64,000 nt of DNA from Prevotella sp. (GCA_017651265.1 JAGCDO010000029.1:62001-126000); one strand, 5' to 3'; shown: positions 1 to 8,633, counted from the stretch's first letter. Notes: a model not told the origin generated them from the sequence alone. Program-made: numbers and translations.

Positions 1-1
1 C

Positions 2-121
2 CAGAAGCGCACATGTGCTAAGGCACTTGTCATGACCCATGCCTATTCCAACGCCATTATCGACAAGGTGGGGGAGGCCTTGAAGAACGGCATCGTAGGC
101 AATGACGACGAAGACTGGTAA
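2..121 (+). CDS. 3' end of an unidentified protein (partial)
   Basis: An open frame enters from the left edge and stops with TAA at 119-121, giving 39 residues ending in an acidic tail (NDDEDW). The residues do not carry a motif that I recognise. The next gene has its own promoter, so this one probably belongs to a separate upstream transcription unit. The function cannot be assigned from this fragment. Confidence 0.6.
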   Translation, partial: QKRTCAKALVMTHAYSNAIIDKVGEALKNGIVGNDDEDW

Positions 122-146
122 GACAATGTAAAAATCTCTCGATTTA

Positions 147-178
147 TTTGGCTGTTCAGCAGATTTTCGTTACATTTG
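147..178 (+). promoter_or_regulatory. Bacteroidota-type promoter of the GT2/DUF4922/SpoIID gene
   Basis: A -33 TTTG (147-150) and a -7 TACATTTG (171-178) are separated by 20 bp, matching the Bacteroidota primary sigma consensus. The start codon lies 28 bp further on, which supports the ATG at 207. Confidence 0.7.
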
Positions 179-206
179 CGGGGAGAAAGTGAAATAGATT
201 ATCATC

Positions 207-3200
207 ATGAGAGAAAAGATAGATGCTTTCCTGTTCGGCGATGAGGCTCAGATGACCTCCACGTTGCAGCAACTCAAGGAAAGCCGTTTCATCCATAAGG
301 TGCATCTGTTGGACGGAGAGGTGACAGAACGACTCATGTCATCAGAGACGCTGGCCGAGATTGAAGAGAAGGCTACAGTCGACTATGTCCTCCTGTATCT
401 GAAAGCAACGCCCCTAACCTTTGGTTATGGGGCTTTGCGGCGTTTACTAAGGGTGGCCGTGGAGACAGAGGCCATGTGGGTGTATGCCGACCGCTATTCG
501 GTGGAGAATGGAACAACGGTGAAACATCCTGTGATTGATTATCAGCTGGGTAGTGTGCGCGACGATTTCGACTTCGGTAGTGTGCTGCTCATCCGTGCTG
601 ATGGTCTGCACGACTACATATCACAAGCTGCCCCAACGCTGAACTATCAATATGCTGCCCTATACGACCTCCGCTTGTTCCTCAGTAGGAAGGGCTCGCT
701 CTTTCACCTGAATGAGTATTTATATACCGAGGAGGAAAGCGATCTTCGTACCAGTGGAGAGAAGCAGTTCGACTATGTGAATCCTGCCAACCGTGAGGTG
801 CAGATAGAGATGGAAAAGGCCGTTACGGCTCATCTCAAGGAGATAGGAGCATTGGTGGGCCCTGCTGATTATGTTGCGCCCGACTTCAACGAACAGAAAT
901 TCGAGGTGGAGGCATCGGTTATTATCCCAGTCTTTAACCGTGAGAAGACGATTGCCGATGCAGTAAAGAGCGCTTTGGCGCAAAAAACTACCTTCCCCTT
1001 TAACGTTATTGTAGTAGATAACCACTCTACCGACAAAACGGGAGAGATCCTTCATAGCAGTCAACAGTCAACGGCCAATGGTCAACTTGTTGTGTTGAAA
1101 CCGACACGACACGACTTAGGTATAGGCGGCTGCTGGAATCTGGCCATCAACGATGAGCACTGCGGACGTTTTGCCGTGCAGCTGGACAGTGACGACTTGT
1201 ATTCATCTCCTGATACCTTACATCAGATTGTGCAGGCTTTCTATAAGCAGAAGGCCGCGATGATTGTGGGCAGCTACCGGATGTGCGACTTTGACCTCAA
1301 TACCTTGCCGCCCGGACTGATCAGTCATGCGGAGTGGACCGATGAGAACGGAATGAACAATGCCTTGCGCATCAATGGCTTAGGCGCGCCCCGTGCGTTC
1401 TTCACACCTCTGCTGCGCCATATACAGTTCCCAAACACCAGTTATGGAGAGGACTATGCTGCAGGACTGGCTTTCAGTAGGCGGTATCGTATCGGAAGAA
1501 TCTATCATGAGTTGTACCTCTGTCGTCGTTGGGGTGGAAACAGTGATGCTGCCCTGAGTGTAGAGAAGGTCAATGCCAACAACCTGTACAAAGACCGTTT
1601 GCGTACCATGGAAATCATGGCTCGTCAGCAGTTGAATGCCGGAAAGGGTATCACTTCTGAGGGGAGTGCCCTGACACGTTTCTTCAACCGACAGCTCGAG
1701 ACCTGGGAACTGGCGCGTCAGAACTATCATCTCCTGAAGAATGTCAAGTCACGCGACTTAGCCGTAGGCGACCAGAACATGCTGGTACAGTTCAATCCTG
1801 CAAGGATCGTGTCCACAGGAGCAAAGATCGATGCCAAGACCTTGGCGGAACGTCCTTGCTTCCTCTGCGACAAGAACCGTCCTGCCGAGCAGATGTCGAA
1901 GGATGTTGACGGTCGTTTCCATCTTCTCGTCAACCCCTATCCAATCCTTCCGGTTCATTTTACCATTCCGCAGAAGAAACACCAGCCGCAGCGCATCAAG
2001 GATTATTATGGCGAGATCCACCGTCTGCTGGATCAATATCCTGAACTGATGGTATTCTATAACGGTCCGAAGTGTGGAGCCAGTGCTCCCGACCACATGC
2101 ATTTCCAGGCAGGAACAAGTGGACTCTTGCCCCTGCAAGCCAGCTGGCAGCGGTATGCAAGGAACCTGACTACCGTCTATTCGCTCAGCGAGGATGAGCA
2201 GATAGCCTATATCAATGATTATCCTGCTCCTGCACTGGTCATTAAGAGTAAGACAGCCAAGAGCGACGAGCAGTTGTTCCGTATCATCTATGATTCCCTT
2301 CAAGCGGTCAACGCATCCCAGCCCTCAAGCAAGGAGGAACCCATGATGAATATCGTGGCTTGGCGACAGGGAGATGACTATCTGTCGGTAGTATTCCTGA
2401 GAAAGAAACACCGTCCTGAGTGTTACGCAGCAACGGGTGAAGCTCAGCTTCTGGTGAGTCCTGGGGCTTTGGATATGTCAGGAATGATCATCACGCCTCG
2501 CCCGGAAGATTTTGAGAAGATTACACCAGAGAAAGCGGTGGATATCCTGCGCGAGGTGAGTATGACTGAAGAAGAGGTGCAGCAAGTCTTGGAGCATATC
2601 CGATACAGTGAGCAACATCAGTCGGCTTTGTCCAAGACTTCATGGAAAGCAGAACCCACCGTACAGGTGGGTATTGTGAGTGCTGAGCGCATCCTGTTCT
2701 CGTTGAACAAGGCTTACACCGCCAAAGGCGCACTGATTGAAGGTGAGCAGGAGGTGGCATTCTCCGAGGGAGGAATCCTATGGAACGGTAACCAGTATCG
2801 TGAACTGACGTTCATTCCTCAGACCAAAGATGCCTCTTTCTCCATGAAGGATGTGACCATCGGTGTGAACTTCCACTGGGAGCGTAAGGAGACACAAACC
2901 TTCCTCGGCACCTTACGTCTGGTGGTGGAGGAGGGTAAGATATGCGCCATCAATGAACTGCCGGTGGAAAGCTATCTCACCAGTGTCATCTCCAGTGAGA
3001 TGAAAGCCACCTCATCGTTGGAATTCCTCAAGGCCCATGCCGTTATCTCCCGCAGTTGGCTGTTGGCCCAGATGGAGAAACGGCAGAGTCAGTCGTCTGG
3101 CGGTAACGGCTTCTTCTCGTTCGTGAAGAAAGATGATGAGCTGATACGCTGGTACGATCGTGACGACCATACCATCTTTGATGTATGCGCCGATGACCAT

Positions 3201-3902
3201 TGTCAGCGCTACCAAGGTATCACGAAAGCCGATAATATCCATGTGGTGGAAGCTGTCAAGGCCACCCGCGGACAGATTCTGATGTATGATGGCGAGATCT
3301 GTGACGCCCGCTTCAGTAAGTGCTGCGGTGGTGTCACCGAGGAGTTCCAATACTGCTGGGAAGATACGCCGAAGCCCTATCTCGTCTCTGTGCCCGATGC
3401 CGCCACGCCCGATGGTGATCCTTTCTGTCACACACACGACAAGCATATCCTGAGTCAGGTGCTGAACGACTACGATCAGGAGACATCCGATTTCTATCGT
3501 TGGCAGGTGGAATACACGCAAGAGCAGCTACGTGAGCTTATCGAGCGTAAGTTGAAGATGTCCTTCGGACAGATTCTTGCGCTGGAGCCCCTGGAGCGTG
3601 GTAAGAGCGGTAGGATATGGAAGCTCAGGATTGTGGGTAAGGAACGCCAGTTCACCATCGGAAAGGAATTGGAAATCCGTCGTACGCTGAGTGAGACACA
3701 TCTGTATAGCAGTGCCTTCGAGGTGGAGGCGTTGGATATCGTTCAAGGTGTCCCGCAGAAGTTCGTGCTGAAAGGTGCAGGCTGGGGCCATGGCGTTGGT
3801 CTGTGTCAGATAGGTGCTGCCGTGATGGGTGAGAAAGGGTATCGTTACGACGAGATCCTGTTGCACTACTATCAGGGCGCTGAGGTGAAGAGAATTTACT
3901 AA
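207..3902 (+). CDS. Three-domain fusion: glycosyltransferase 2, DUF4922 (HIT-like), SpoIID/LytB
   Basis: A 1231-residue protein with no signal peptide. Residues 236-460 form a GT-A glycosyltransferase (VIIPVFNREKTI; DSDD at 327-330 as metal-binding DxD). Residues 525-800 are DUF4922, related to Ap4A phosphorylase/GalT: FLCDKNRP resembles the zinc-binding segment and DHMH at 629-632 the histidine triad. Residues 900-1231 are a SpoIID/LytB domain: SSEM with E931 fits the catalytic glutamate of SpoIID lytic transglycosylases, and GWGHGVGLCQ at 1192-1201 is the C-terminal signature. Eleven bases downstream starts an AmpG-like permease, so a role in cell-wall glycan turnover is likely (inference). 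A 7-bp repeat tract lies inside the GT2 part (1059-1086). How a transglycosylase domain would reach the periplasm without a leader is unclear. Confidence 0.85.
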   Translation: MREKIDAFLFGDEAQMTSTLQQLKESRFIHKVHLLDGEVTERLMSSETLAEIEEKATVDYVLLYLKATPLTFGYGALRRLLRVAVETEAMWVYADRYSVENGTTVKHPVIDYQLGSVRDDFDFGSVLLIRADGLHDYISQAAPTLNYQYAALYDLRLFLSRKGSLFHLNEYLYTEEESDLRTSGEKQFDYVNPANREVQIEMEKAVTAHLKEIGALVGPADYVAPDFNEQKFEVEASVIIPVFNREKTIADAVKSALAQKTTFPFNVIVVDNHSTDKTGEILHSSQQSTANGQLVVLKPTRHDLGIGGCWNLAINDEHCGRFAVQLDSDDLYSSPDTLHQIVQAFYKQKAAMIVGSYRMCDFDLNTLPPGLISHAEWTDENGMNNALRINGLGAPRAFFTPLLRHIQFPNTSYGEDYAAGLAFSRRYRIGRIYHELYLCRRWGGNSDAALSVEKVNANNLYKDRLRTMEIMARQQLNAGKGITSEGSALTRFFNRQLETWELARQNYHLLKNVKSRDLAVGDQNMLVQFNPARIVSTGAKIDAKTLAERPCFLCDKNRPAEQMSKDVDGRFHLLVNPYPILPVHFTIPQKKHQPQRIKDYYGEIHRLLDQYPELMVFYNGPKCGASAPDHMHFQAGTSGLLPLQASWQRYARNLTTVYSLSEDEQIAYINDYPAPALVIKSKTAKSDEQLFRIIYDSLQAVNASQPSSKEEPMMNIVAWRQGDDYLSVVFLRKKHRPECYAATGEAQLLVSPGALDMSGMIITPRPEDFEKITPEKAVDILREVSMTEEEVQQVLEHIRYSEQHQSALSKTSWKAEPTVQVGIVSAERILFSLNKAYTAKGALIEGEQEVAFSEGGILWNGNQYRELTFIPQTKDASFSMKDVTIGVNFHWERKETQTFLGTLRLVVEEGKICAINELPVESYLTSVISSEMKATSSLEFLKAHAVISRSWLLAQMEKRQSQSSGGNGFFSFVKKDDELIRWYDRDDHTIFDVCADDHCQRYQGITKADNIHVVEAVKATRGQILMYDGEICDARFSKCCGGVTEEFQYCWEDTPKPYLVSVPDAATPDGDPFCHTHDKHILSQVLNDYDQETSDFYRWQVEYTQEQLRELIERKLKMSFGQILALEPLERGKSGRIWKLRIVGKERQFTIGKELEIRRTLSETHLYSSAFEVEALDIVQGVPQKFVLKGAGWGHGVGLCQIGAAVMGEKGYRYDEILLHYYQGAEVKRIY
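1059..1086 (+). repeat. Heptanucleotide tract inside the GT2 domain (4 units)
   Basis: Units AGTCAAC, AGTCAAC, GGCCAAT, GGTCAAC in tandem. The reverse complement is the same AGTTGAC-type unit found at 8132, 28988 and 30693. It encodes roughly QQSTANGQL within a loop after the first Rossmann-like strand and keeps the frame. Confidence 0.75.
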
Positions 3903-3912
3903 TAAACTAGAT

Positions 3913-5199
3913 ATGAAGAAAGAAGAACAGTTACAGGCGAAGAGTCCTTGGGCATGGATTCCCACGCTCTATTTCGCTGAAGGATTGCCTTATGTGGCCG
4001 TGATGACCATCGCGGTGATTATGTATAAGAAACTGGGTATCTCTAATACGGATATTGCCCTTTATACCGGATGGCTTTACCTGCCATGGGTCATCAAGCC
4101 GTTCTGGAGTCCGTTTGTGGATCTGGTCAAGACGAAGCGTTGGTGGACTGTTACCATGCAGCTCATCATTGCCGTTGGTTTTGCCTGTATCGCCTTTGCG
4201 GTGCCCACCTCACTTTTCTTCCGACTCACCTTAGCCGCCTTCTGGCTGGTGGCCTTTACCTCGGCTACCCATGACATTGCTGCCGATGGTTTCTATATGC
4301 ACGGACTGAGTGATCATGAGCAGTCGCTGTTCGTGGGCATCCGCAGTACCTTCTACCGAATAGCCACGGTGGCCGGACAAGGTCTGCTCGTCATCCTGGC
4401 CGGTCATCTGGAGGATTCAACGGGTGATATCCCGTTCTCTTGGGTGGTGGTGTTCGGTGTCCTCTCGGTATTCTTCCTGTTGGTAGGCATCTACCATGCA
4501 TGGGTGTTACCGAAACCCGCAAGCGACCATCCCGTGGAGAATGTAACGGCCAAGAATATTGTCAGTGAGTTCTTCATGACGTTCAAGACCTTCTTCCAGA
4601 AGAAGCATGCACTCACAGCCATTCTCTTCATGTTGCTCTACCGTTTGCCTGAGGCACAGCTGGTAAAGCTGATCAGTCCGTTCATGCTCGACCCTACTGA
4701 GAAAGGCGGTTTGGCATTGACAACTGAGCAAGTGGGTTGGGCCTATGGTACAGTGGGTATTATCGGACTCACCATTGGTGGTATCTTAGGTGGTATTGCT
4801 GCGTCTCGCGGCGGATTGAAGAAATGGCTTTGGCCTATGGTGTGTGCCATCACCTTACCCGATCTGGTATATGTCTATCTGAGCTACGTACAGCCAGCAA
4901 GTCTGTTGGCCGTGAACATCTGCGTGTTCATCGAACAGTTCGGCTACGGATTCGGCTTCACGGCCTACATGCTCTACTTGATTTATTTCTCGGAAGGAGA
5001 GCACAAGACATCCCATTACGCCATCTGTACGGGCTTCATGGCCTTGGGTATGATGTTACCGGGCATGGCTGCAGGTTGGCTGCAGGAGATGTTAGGCTAC
5101 CGTCATTTCTTTGTATGGACCATCATCTGCTGTCTGGCCACATTCCTTGTATGTATGTTCATCAAGATTGATCCGGAATTTGGAAAGAAGAAGGATTGA
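3913..5199 (+). CDS. MFS permease, AmpG-like (muropeptide type), copy 1
   Basis: A 428-residue membrane protein with about 12 hydrophobic segments. The N-terminal signature PTLYFAEGLPY and the following LYLPWVIKPFW are characteristic of the AmpG/PAT branch of the MFS, whose best-known member imports GlcNAc-anhydroMurNAc peptides into the cytoplasm. It starts 11 bp after the SpoIID fusion gene and is followed by a paralogue of almost equal length, so all three are probably one operon handling cell-wall fragments. The stop codon (5197-5199) lies inside an 8-bp tandem repeat. The substrate is inferred from family and context only. Confidence 0.8.
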   Translation: MKKEEQLQAKSPWAWIPTLYFAEGLPYVAVMTIAVIMYKKLGISNTDIALYTGWLYLPWVIKPFWSPFVDLVKTKRWWTVTMQLIIAVGFACIAFAVPTSLFFRLTLAAFWLVAFTSATHDIAADGFYMHGLSDHEQSLFVGIRSTFYRIATVAGQGLLVILAGHLEDSTGDIPFSWVVVFGVLSVFFLLVGIYHAWVLPKPASDHPVENVTAKNIVSEFFMTFKTFFQKKHALTAILFMLLYRLPEAQLVKLISPFMLDPTEKGGLALTTEQVGWAYGTVGIIGLTIGGILGGIAASRGGLKKWLWPMVCAITLPDLVYVYLSYVQPASLLAVNICVFIEQFGYGFGFTAYMLYLIYFSEGEHKTSHYAICTGFMALGMMLPGMAAGWLQEMLGYRHFFVWTIICCLATFLVCMFIKIDPEFGKKKD

Positions 5200-5272
5200 A
5201 GAATTGAAGGATTGAAGAATTGAAGAATTGAAGGATTGAAGAATTGAAGAATTGAAGGATTGAAGAATTGAC
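5193..5272 (+). repeat. Octanucleotide tandem repeat (10 units) joining two permease genes
   Basis: Ten consecutive 8-bp units, either GGATTGAA or GAATTGAA (order A B A B B A B B A B', the last ending in C). The tract contains the stop codon of the upstream gene, fills the whole 68-bp gap and supplies the TTG start codon of the downstream gene. Every unit carries a TTG, and since 8 is not a multiple of 3 the TTGs fall in all frames. Confidence 0.9.
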
Positions 5273-6539
5273 AAACAAACCGACCATAGAACGTAGTTTG
5301 CCTTGCTGGCTGCCTTCGCTGTATTTTGCGAAAGGGTTGGCGCAGGTTACCGTGATGTCGCTTGCCGTTATCCTATACAAGCAGTTAGGACTGAGCAATG
5401 CGGCCATCACGTTCTATGTGGCTTGGTTCTATCTGCCTTGGGTCATCAAACCCTTGTGGAAGTCGTTCGTCACCACTACCCATTCCCATCGTTGGTGGAT
5501 TTACCTGACGGAATTGCTGTTAGGTGCCGGTTTCGGCGGAGTGGCCTTCACCATTCAGGCACAGTTCTGGCTGCAGGGCACCTTGTTCCTGCTCTGGCTC
5601 ATTGCCTTTGCCTGTGCCACCCATAATGAGGCTGCCGATCATCTCTATAGGAAGCAGCGAATCGGTAAGACCGTTCATCGGGCTGAGTTGGTGCGCCAGC
5701 TGTCGCAAAAGGTAGCGATGGCTGTAGGACAAGGTGTGTTGGTGATGTTGGCCGGTAACATGCAGGTGTTCTATCGGAACAATATCCGCTATTCCTGGAG
5801 TTTGGTGTTCTACATCGTGGCCGGTCTTTTCCTCCTGCTGTTCTTATACCATCTCTACCAGCAGCCAGAAGAAACCCCCTCATCCCGTCAGATCATCCGC
5901 TTTCAGGATGTTTGGGAAGAGACGAAGAGTGGGTGGAAAACCTTCTTGCAGAAACCGCTCATTACCATGATTCTCCTCTTCCTGTTACTCTACCGTCTGC
6001 CAGAGGCCCTATTGGGGAAGATGACACTTTTGTTCCTGCTCGACCCCATGCAGAACGGAGGTCTGGGCTTAGCGCCCCAGGAGTATGGTCTGGTCATGGG
6101 AACAGTGGGTATCATCGGCTTGTCGTTAGGCGGTGTCCTTGGATCGAAGGCGATTCATCGTGACGGAGCCGACTATTGGAAATGGTGGATGGCCAGTGCT
6201 ATGACCATCCCCGATTTGTTGTATGTCTTTCTGAGCTATGCTTTGCCCGACAGTCTGACACTCATCAGCATCTGTGTGTTCGTCGAGCAGTTCGGCTATG
6301 GCTTCGGCATCATCTTCTACCTACATTGCCTGAACGTGTTCAGTAGTCGTTCGGCAGATAATATCCATCGCACCATCGCGAAGTCGTTCATGGCCTTGTC
6401 GATGATGCTGCCCACCATGATAGCGGGAACCCTGCAGATGTCATGGGGTTACCGTACCTTCTTCATTATCGTCATCGTGTCAAGTTCCGTTACCTTCTGG
6501 GTAACCTCCCTCACTTCGCGCGTTAATCCTCGTCAATAA
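5268..6539 (+). CDS. MFS permease, AmpG-like, copy 2
   Basis: A 423-residue paralogue of the preceding permease: PSLYFAKGLAQVTV replaces PTLYFAEGLPYVAV, and FYLPWVIKPLW, LLYRLPEALLGK and the EQFGYGFG motif are shared. About 12 membrane segments. No in-frame ATG exists before the first membrane helix, so the start is most likely the TTG at 5268 in the last octanucleotide unit; an in-frame stop at 5253-5255 excludes a longer form. The 3' end overlaps the convergent aguB by 17 nt. Having two adjacent AmpG-like proteins suggests different muropeptide or sugar substrates (inference). Confidence 0.8.
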   Translation: MTNKPTIERSLPCWLPSLYFAKGLAQVTVMSLAVILYKQLGLSNAAITFYVAWFYLPWVIKPLWKSFVTTTHSHRWWIYLTELLLGAGFGGVAFTIQAQFWLQGTLFLLWLIAFACATHNEAADHLYRKQRIGKTVHRAELVRQLSQKVAMAVGQGVLVMLAGNMQVFYRNNIRYSWSLVFYIVAGLFLLLFLYHLYQQPEETPSSRQIIRFQDVWEETKSGWKTFLQKPLITMILLFLLLYRLPEALLGKMTLLFLLDPMQNGGLGLAPQEYGLVMGTVGIIGLSLGGVLGSKAIHRDGADYWKWWMASAMTIPDLLYVFLSYALPDSLTLISICVFVEQFGYGFGIIFYLHCLNVFSSRSADNIHRTIAKSFMALSMMLPTMIAGTLQMSWGYRTFFIIVIVSSSVTFWVTSLTSRVNPRQ

Positions 6540-7413
6540 ACCGTTTCAGGATATCGTTGTAGGCATCGATACGACGGTCGCGCAAGAACGGCCACCATCT
6601 TCTCACCAGTTCATTGTGTTCCATATCAATCTCCACGATGATGCTCTCCTCCTCGTTGTCAGAAGCGCGGTAGATCAGTTCACCCTGCGGTCCTGCCACG
6701 AAGCTGCTGCCCCAGAACTGTATTCCATCAGTCTGCTGTGAAGGATCCTCCTCAAAGCCCACGCGGTTCACGGCAATCACAGGCAGTCCGTTGGCCACCG
6801 CATGACCGCGCATCACGGTTGTCCAGGCCTCCCTTTGTCGTTGCTGCTCCGCCTCATCATCGTTGGCAGCATAGCCAATGGCAGTGGGGTAGATCAGTAT
6901 CTCGGCTCCTTGCAGCGCCATCAAGCGAGCTGCCTCGGGATACCACTGATCCCAGCACACCAGCACGCCCAATCGTCCCACACTGGTATCTATGGGATGG
7001 AAACCCAGGTCGCCCGGAGCGAAATAGAACTTCTCGTAGTAAGCAGGATCATCAGGAATATGCATCTTACGGTATTTCCCGGCGATACTCCCGTCTTTCT
7101 CGATGACCACGGCAGTGTTATGATACAGTCCTGTGGTCCTTTTCTCGAACAGGGAAGTCACGATGACCACCCCCAGCTGTTTTGCCAGTTCACCGTAGAA
7201 CGCTGTTGACGGTCCCGGAATGGGTTCCGCCTGGTCGAAGTTCTCCACCTCTTCAGTCTGACAGAAGTAGAGTCCGTTGTGCAGTTCCTGCAGCACAATC
7301 AGTTCAGCACCCCGCTTGGCCAGATCGGTAATGCCTTCCGCCAGGCGTTTCATGTTGTCCATTCTGTCCGCAACATTATGCTGTTGCAGGAATCCAATTT
7401 TCAGTTCGCGCAT
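6523..7413 (-). CDS. aguB: N-carbamoylputrescine amidase
   Basis: A 296-residue nitrilase-superfamily enzyme hydrolysing N-carbamoylputrescine to putrescine, CO2 and ammonia. The catalytic triad is visible: E43 in LQELHNGLYF, K116 in KYRKMHIP and C153 in LVCWDQWYPEAAR. The length fits the family. The gene upstream on the same strand is aguA, which makes the substrate, so the pair forms the agmatine route to putrescine. The 3' end overlaps the convergent permease gene by 17 nt. Confidence 0.93.
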   Translation of the reverse strand: MRELKIGFLQQHNVADRMDNMKRLAEGITDLAKRGAELIVLQELHNGLYFCQTEEVENFDQAEPIPGPSTAFYGELAKQLGVVIVTSLFEKRTTGLYHNTAVVIEKDGSIAGKYRKMHIPDDPAYYEKFYFAPGDLGFHPIDTSVGRLGVLVCWDQWYPEAARLMALQGAEILIYPTAIGYAANDDEAEQQRQREAWTTVMRGHAVANGLPVIAVNRVGFEEDPSQQTDGIQFWGSSFVAGPQGELIYRASDNEEESIIVEIDMEHNELVRRWWPFLRDRRIDAYNDILKRFIDED

Positions 7414-7483
7414 ATGATCTTTTCTCTACGAATTATACGAATGGTTCGAATGATAAGAGAACTTTATCTTCATTCTTATCATA

Positions 7484-7518
7484 CTTGTTACTTATCTCTT
7501 GTTACTTGGCACTTTGGA
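7484..7518 (+). repeat. Heptanucleotide tract at the 3' end of aguA
   Basis: Units CTTGTTA, CTTATCT, CTTGTTA, CTTGGCA, CTTTGGA in tandem at the boundary of aguA and the aguA-aguB spacer. On the minus strand it encodes the last residues after the conserved MQFPK, so the C-terminal tail (CQVTRDK) appears to be repeat-derived. Confidence 0.65.
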
Positions 7519-7712
7519 AATTGCATCGTGCAGCAATGGATGGAGCCATGCTGCCGGATGATGGTCCTACTGTCGATGGGGATCATTTCACGATCGGGAA
7601 AAGCTTCCTGGATGATTCGGATGGCCTCCTTGTCATTCTCGGGCTGTTGATAGATGGGAACAAGCACGGCCCCGTTGATGACCAAGAAATTCGCATAAGT
7701 GGCCGGCAGACG

Positions 7713-7735
7713 CTCTCCTCTCTCCTCTCTCCTCC
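7713..7735 (-). repeat. Heptanucleotide (GGAGAGA) tract causing the aguA frameshift
   Basis: On the minus strand the 23 nt between the GAA of PIYE and the CGT of ERLPATY read as GGA, then GGAGAGA twice, then GGAGAG. Removing two 7-nt units leaves 9 nt and the in-frame sequence EGGERLPATY, which matches the family; adding one unit (21 nt of insertion in total) would also restore frame. Confidence 0.8.
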
Positions 7736-8131
7736 TTCATATATCGGGTTAGGCATGGGCAGCTTGAACAACCGATAGGACTTGTCCTCTTTGGTACGGA
7801 AGGTGGTGAGCTGTTGCTCCATTTTCTTCAAATCCTCATAGTGTGGATCCGTTTCATCGTCACAACCTATATATAATAAGGTATCGTCAGGTGCTATGCG
7901 TACCAGCGTATCGATATGACCATCGGTGTCGTCGCCTTCAAGATGTCCGTAATCAATCCAGAGAACGCGTTCTGCATGGAGCCTGCGTTTCAGTTCCTCT
8001 TCAATCTCCTGTTGTGTGAGCGGTTGGTTACGGTTAGGAGCCAGCAGACAATCGGTGGTGGTGAAAATGGTTCCCTTCCCATCACTCTCAATGCTACCAC
8101 CCTCGAGTACGAAGTCGAGATGATTTTCGTA

Positions 8132-8166
8132 AGTTGATAATTGATAGTTGACAGTTGACAGTTTGG
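8132..8166 (+). repeat. Heptanucleotide tract (AGTTGAT/AGTTGAC type) inside aguA
   Basis: Units AGTTGAT, AATTGAT, AGTTGAC, AGTTGAC, AGTTTGG. The first 27 nt are identical to the tract at 28988 between two PUL genes. In aguA (minus strand) it encodes LSTVNYQLST in frame, between SLYPK and YENHLDF. Confidence 0.8.
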
Positions 8167-8248
8167 GGTATAGGCTTTTGTTGATGGCATTGTCCTTTTC
8201 TGCCTCGAACTTCTTGCCCCAGCCGTTGAATTGGAAATCAAGTAACTT

Positions 8249-8297
8249 CATTCCACATTCCACATTCCTCATTCCACATTCCACATTCCTCATTCCA
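8249..8297 (+). repeat. Seven CATTCCA/CATTCCT heptamers inside aguA
   Basis: Seven perfect-length 7-bp units in the order CATTCCA, CATTCCA, CATTCCT, CATTCCA, CATTCCA, CATTCCT, CATTCCA. Read on the minus strand they give a repeated GMRNVEC peptide between DHGFISC and KLLDFQFNGW, that is, a loop replaced by repeat-encoded residues without losing the frame. Confidence 0.85.
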
Positions 8298-8625
8298 CAA
8301 GAAATAAACCCATGGTCGCGTGCCCAGGTATCATTGGTGGGACACTGGTGGAACACCACCTTTTGCAAATCTATCTTTGCATCAGCGAGTTGTTGGCGTA
8401 CTAATTCGACATCCGGAGCCACCAGCAGCAGCATCTCGTAGCGCGTAATGGCACGCGCCATCTCGATATAGGTGGCCGTAATCTCCTTCAGATACGGCTT
8501 CCAATCGGAGTCCTCATGCGGCCATGTCAGCTGAACACCCCATTGCGGTTCCCATTCGGCAGGGAGAACAAGGTTGTTTTCCGGATATCCTTCGTTCATG
8601 TCTTTTTGATCGTCGTTTTCGATGA

Positions 8626-8633
8626 CAAATGTA
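8626..8633 (-). promoter_or_regulatory. -7 element of aguA
   Basis: TACATTTG on the minus strand, about 27 bp before the ATG at 8599. No clear -33 TTG is seen at 20 bp. It rules out the longer start at 8680. Confidence 0.5.

Larger units (their letters stand above)
7488..8599 (-). pseudogene. aguA: Agmatine deiminase, frameshifted in a heptanucleotide tract
   Basis: Agmatine deiminase (peptidyl-arginine deiminase fold) converts agmatine to N-carbamoylputrescine. Recognisable segments are PAEWEPQWGVQLTWPHEDSDW, WARDHGFI, LLDFQFNGWG, ENHLDFVLEGGSIE, LWIDYGHLEGDDTDGHIDT and PMPNPIYE. After PIYE the frame is lost in a 23-nt purine tract (7713-7735), and the rest (ERLPATYANFLVINGAV through GSIHCCTMQFPK, holding the catalytic Cys) is in another frame. 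The uninterrupted reading frame instead ends at 7583 with unrelated residues. The start is taken at 8599 because the -7 box at 8626-8633 lies inside the longer frame that begins at 8680. Two further heptamer tracts (8132, 8249) replace loops in frame. It may be phase-variable rather than dead. Confidence 0.85.
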
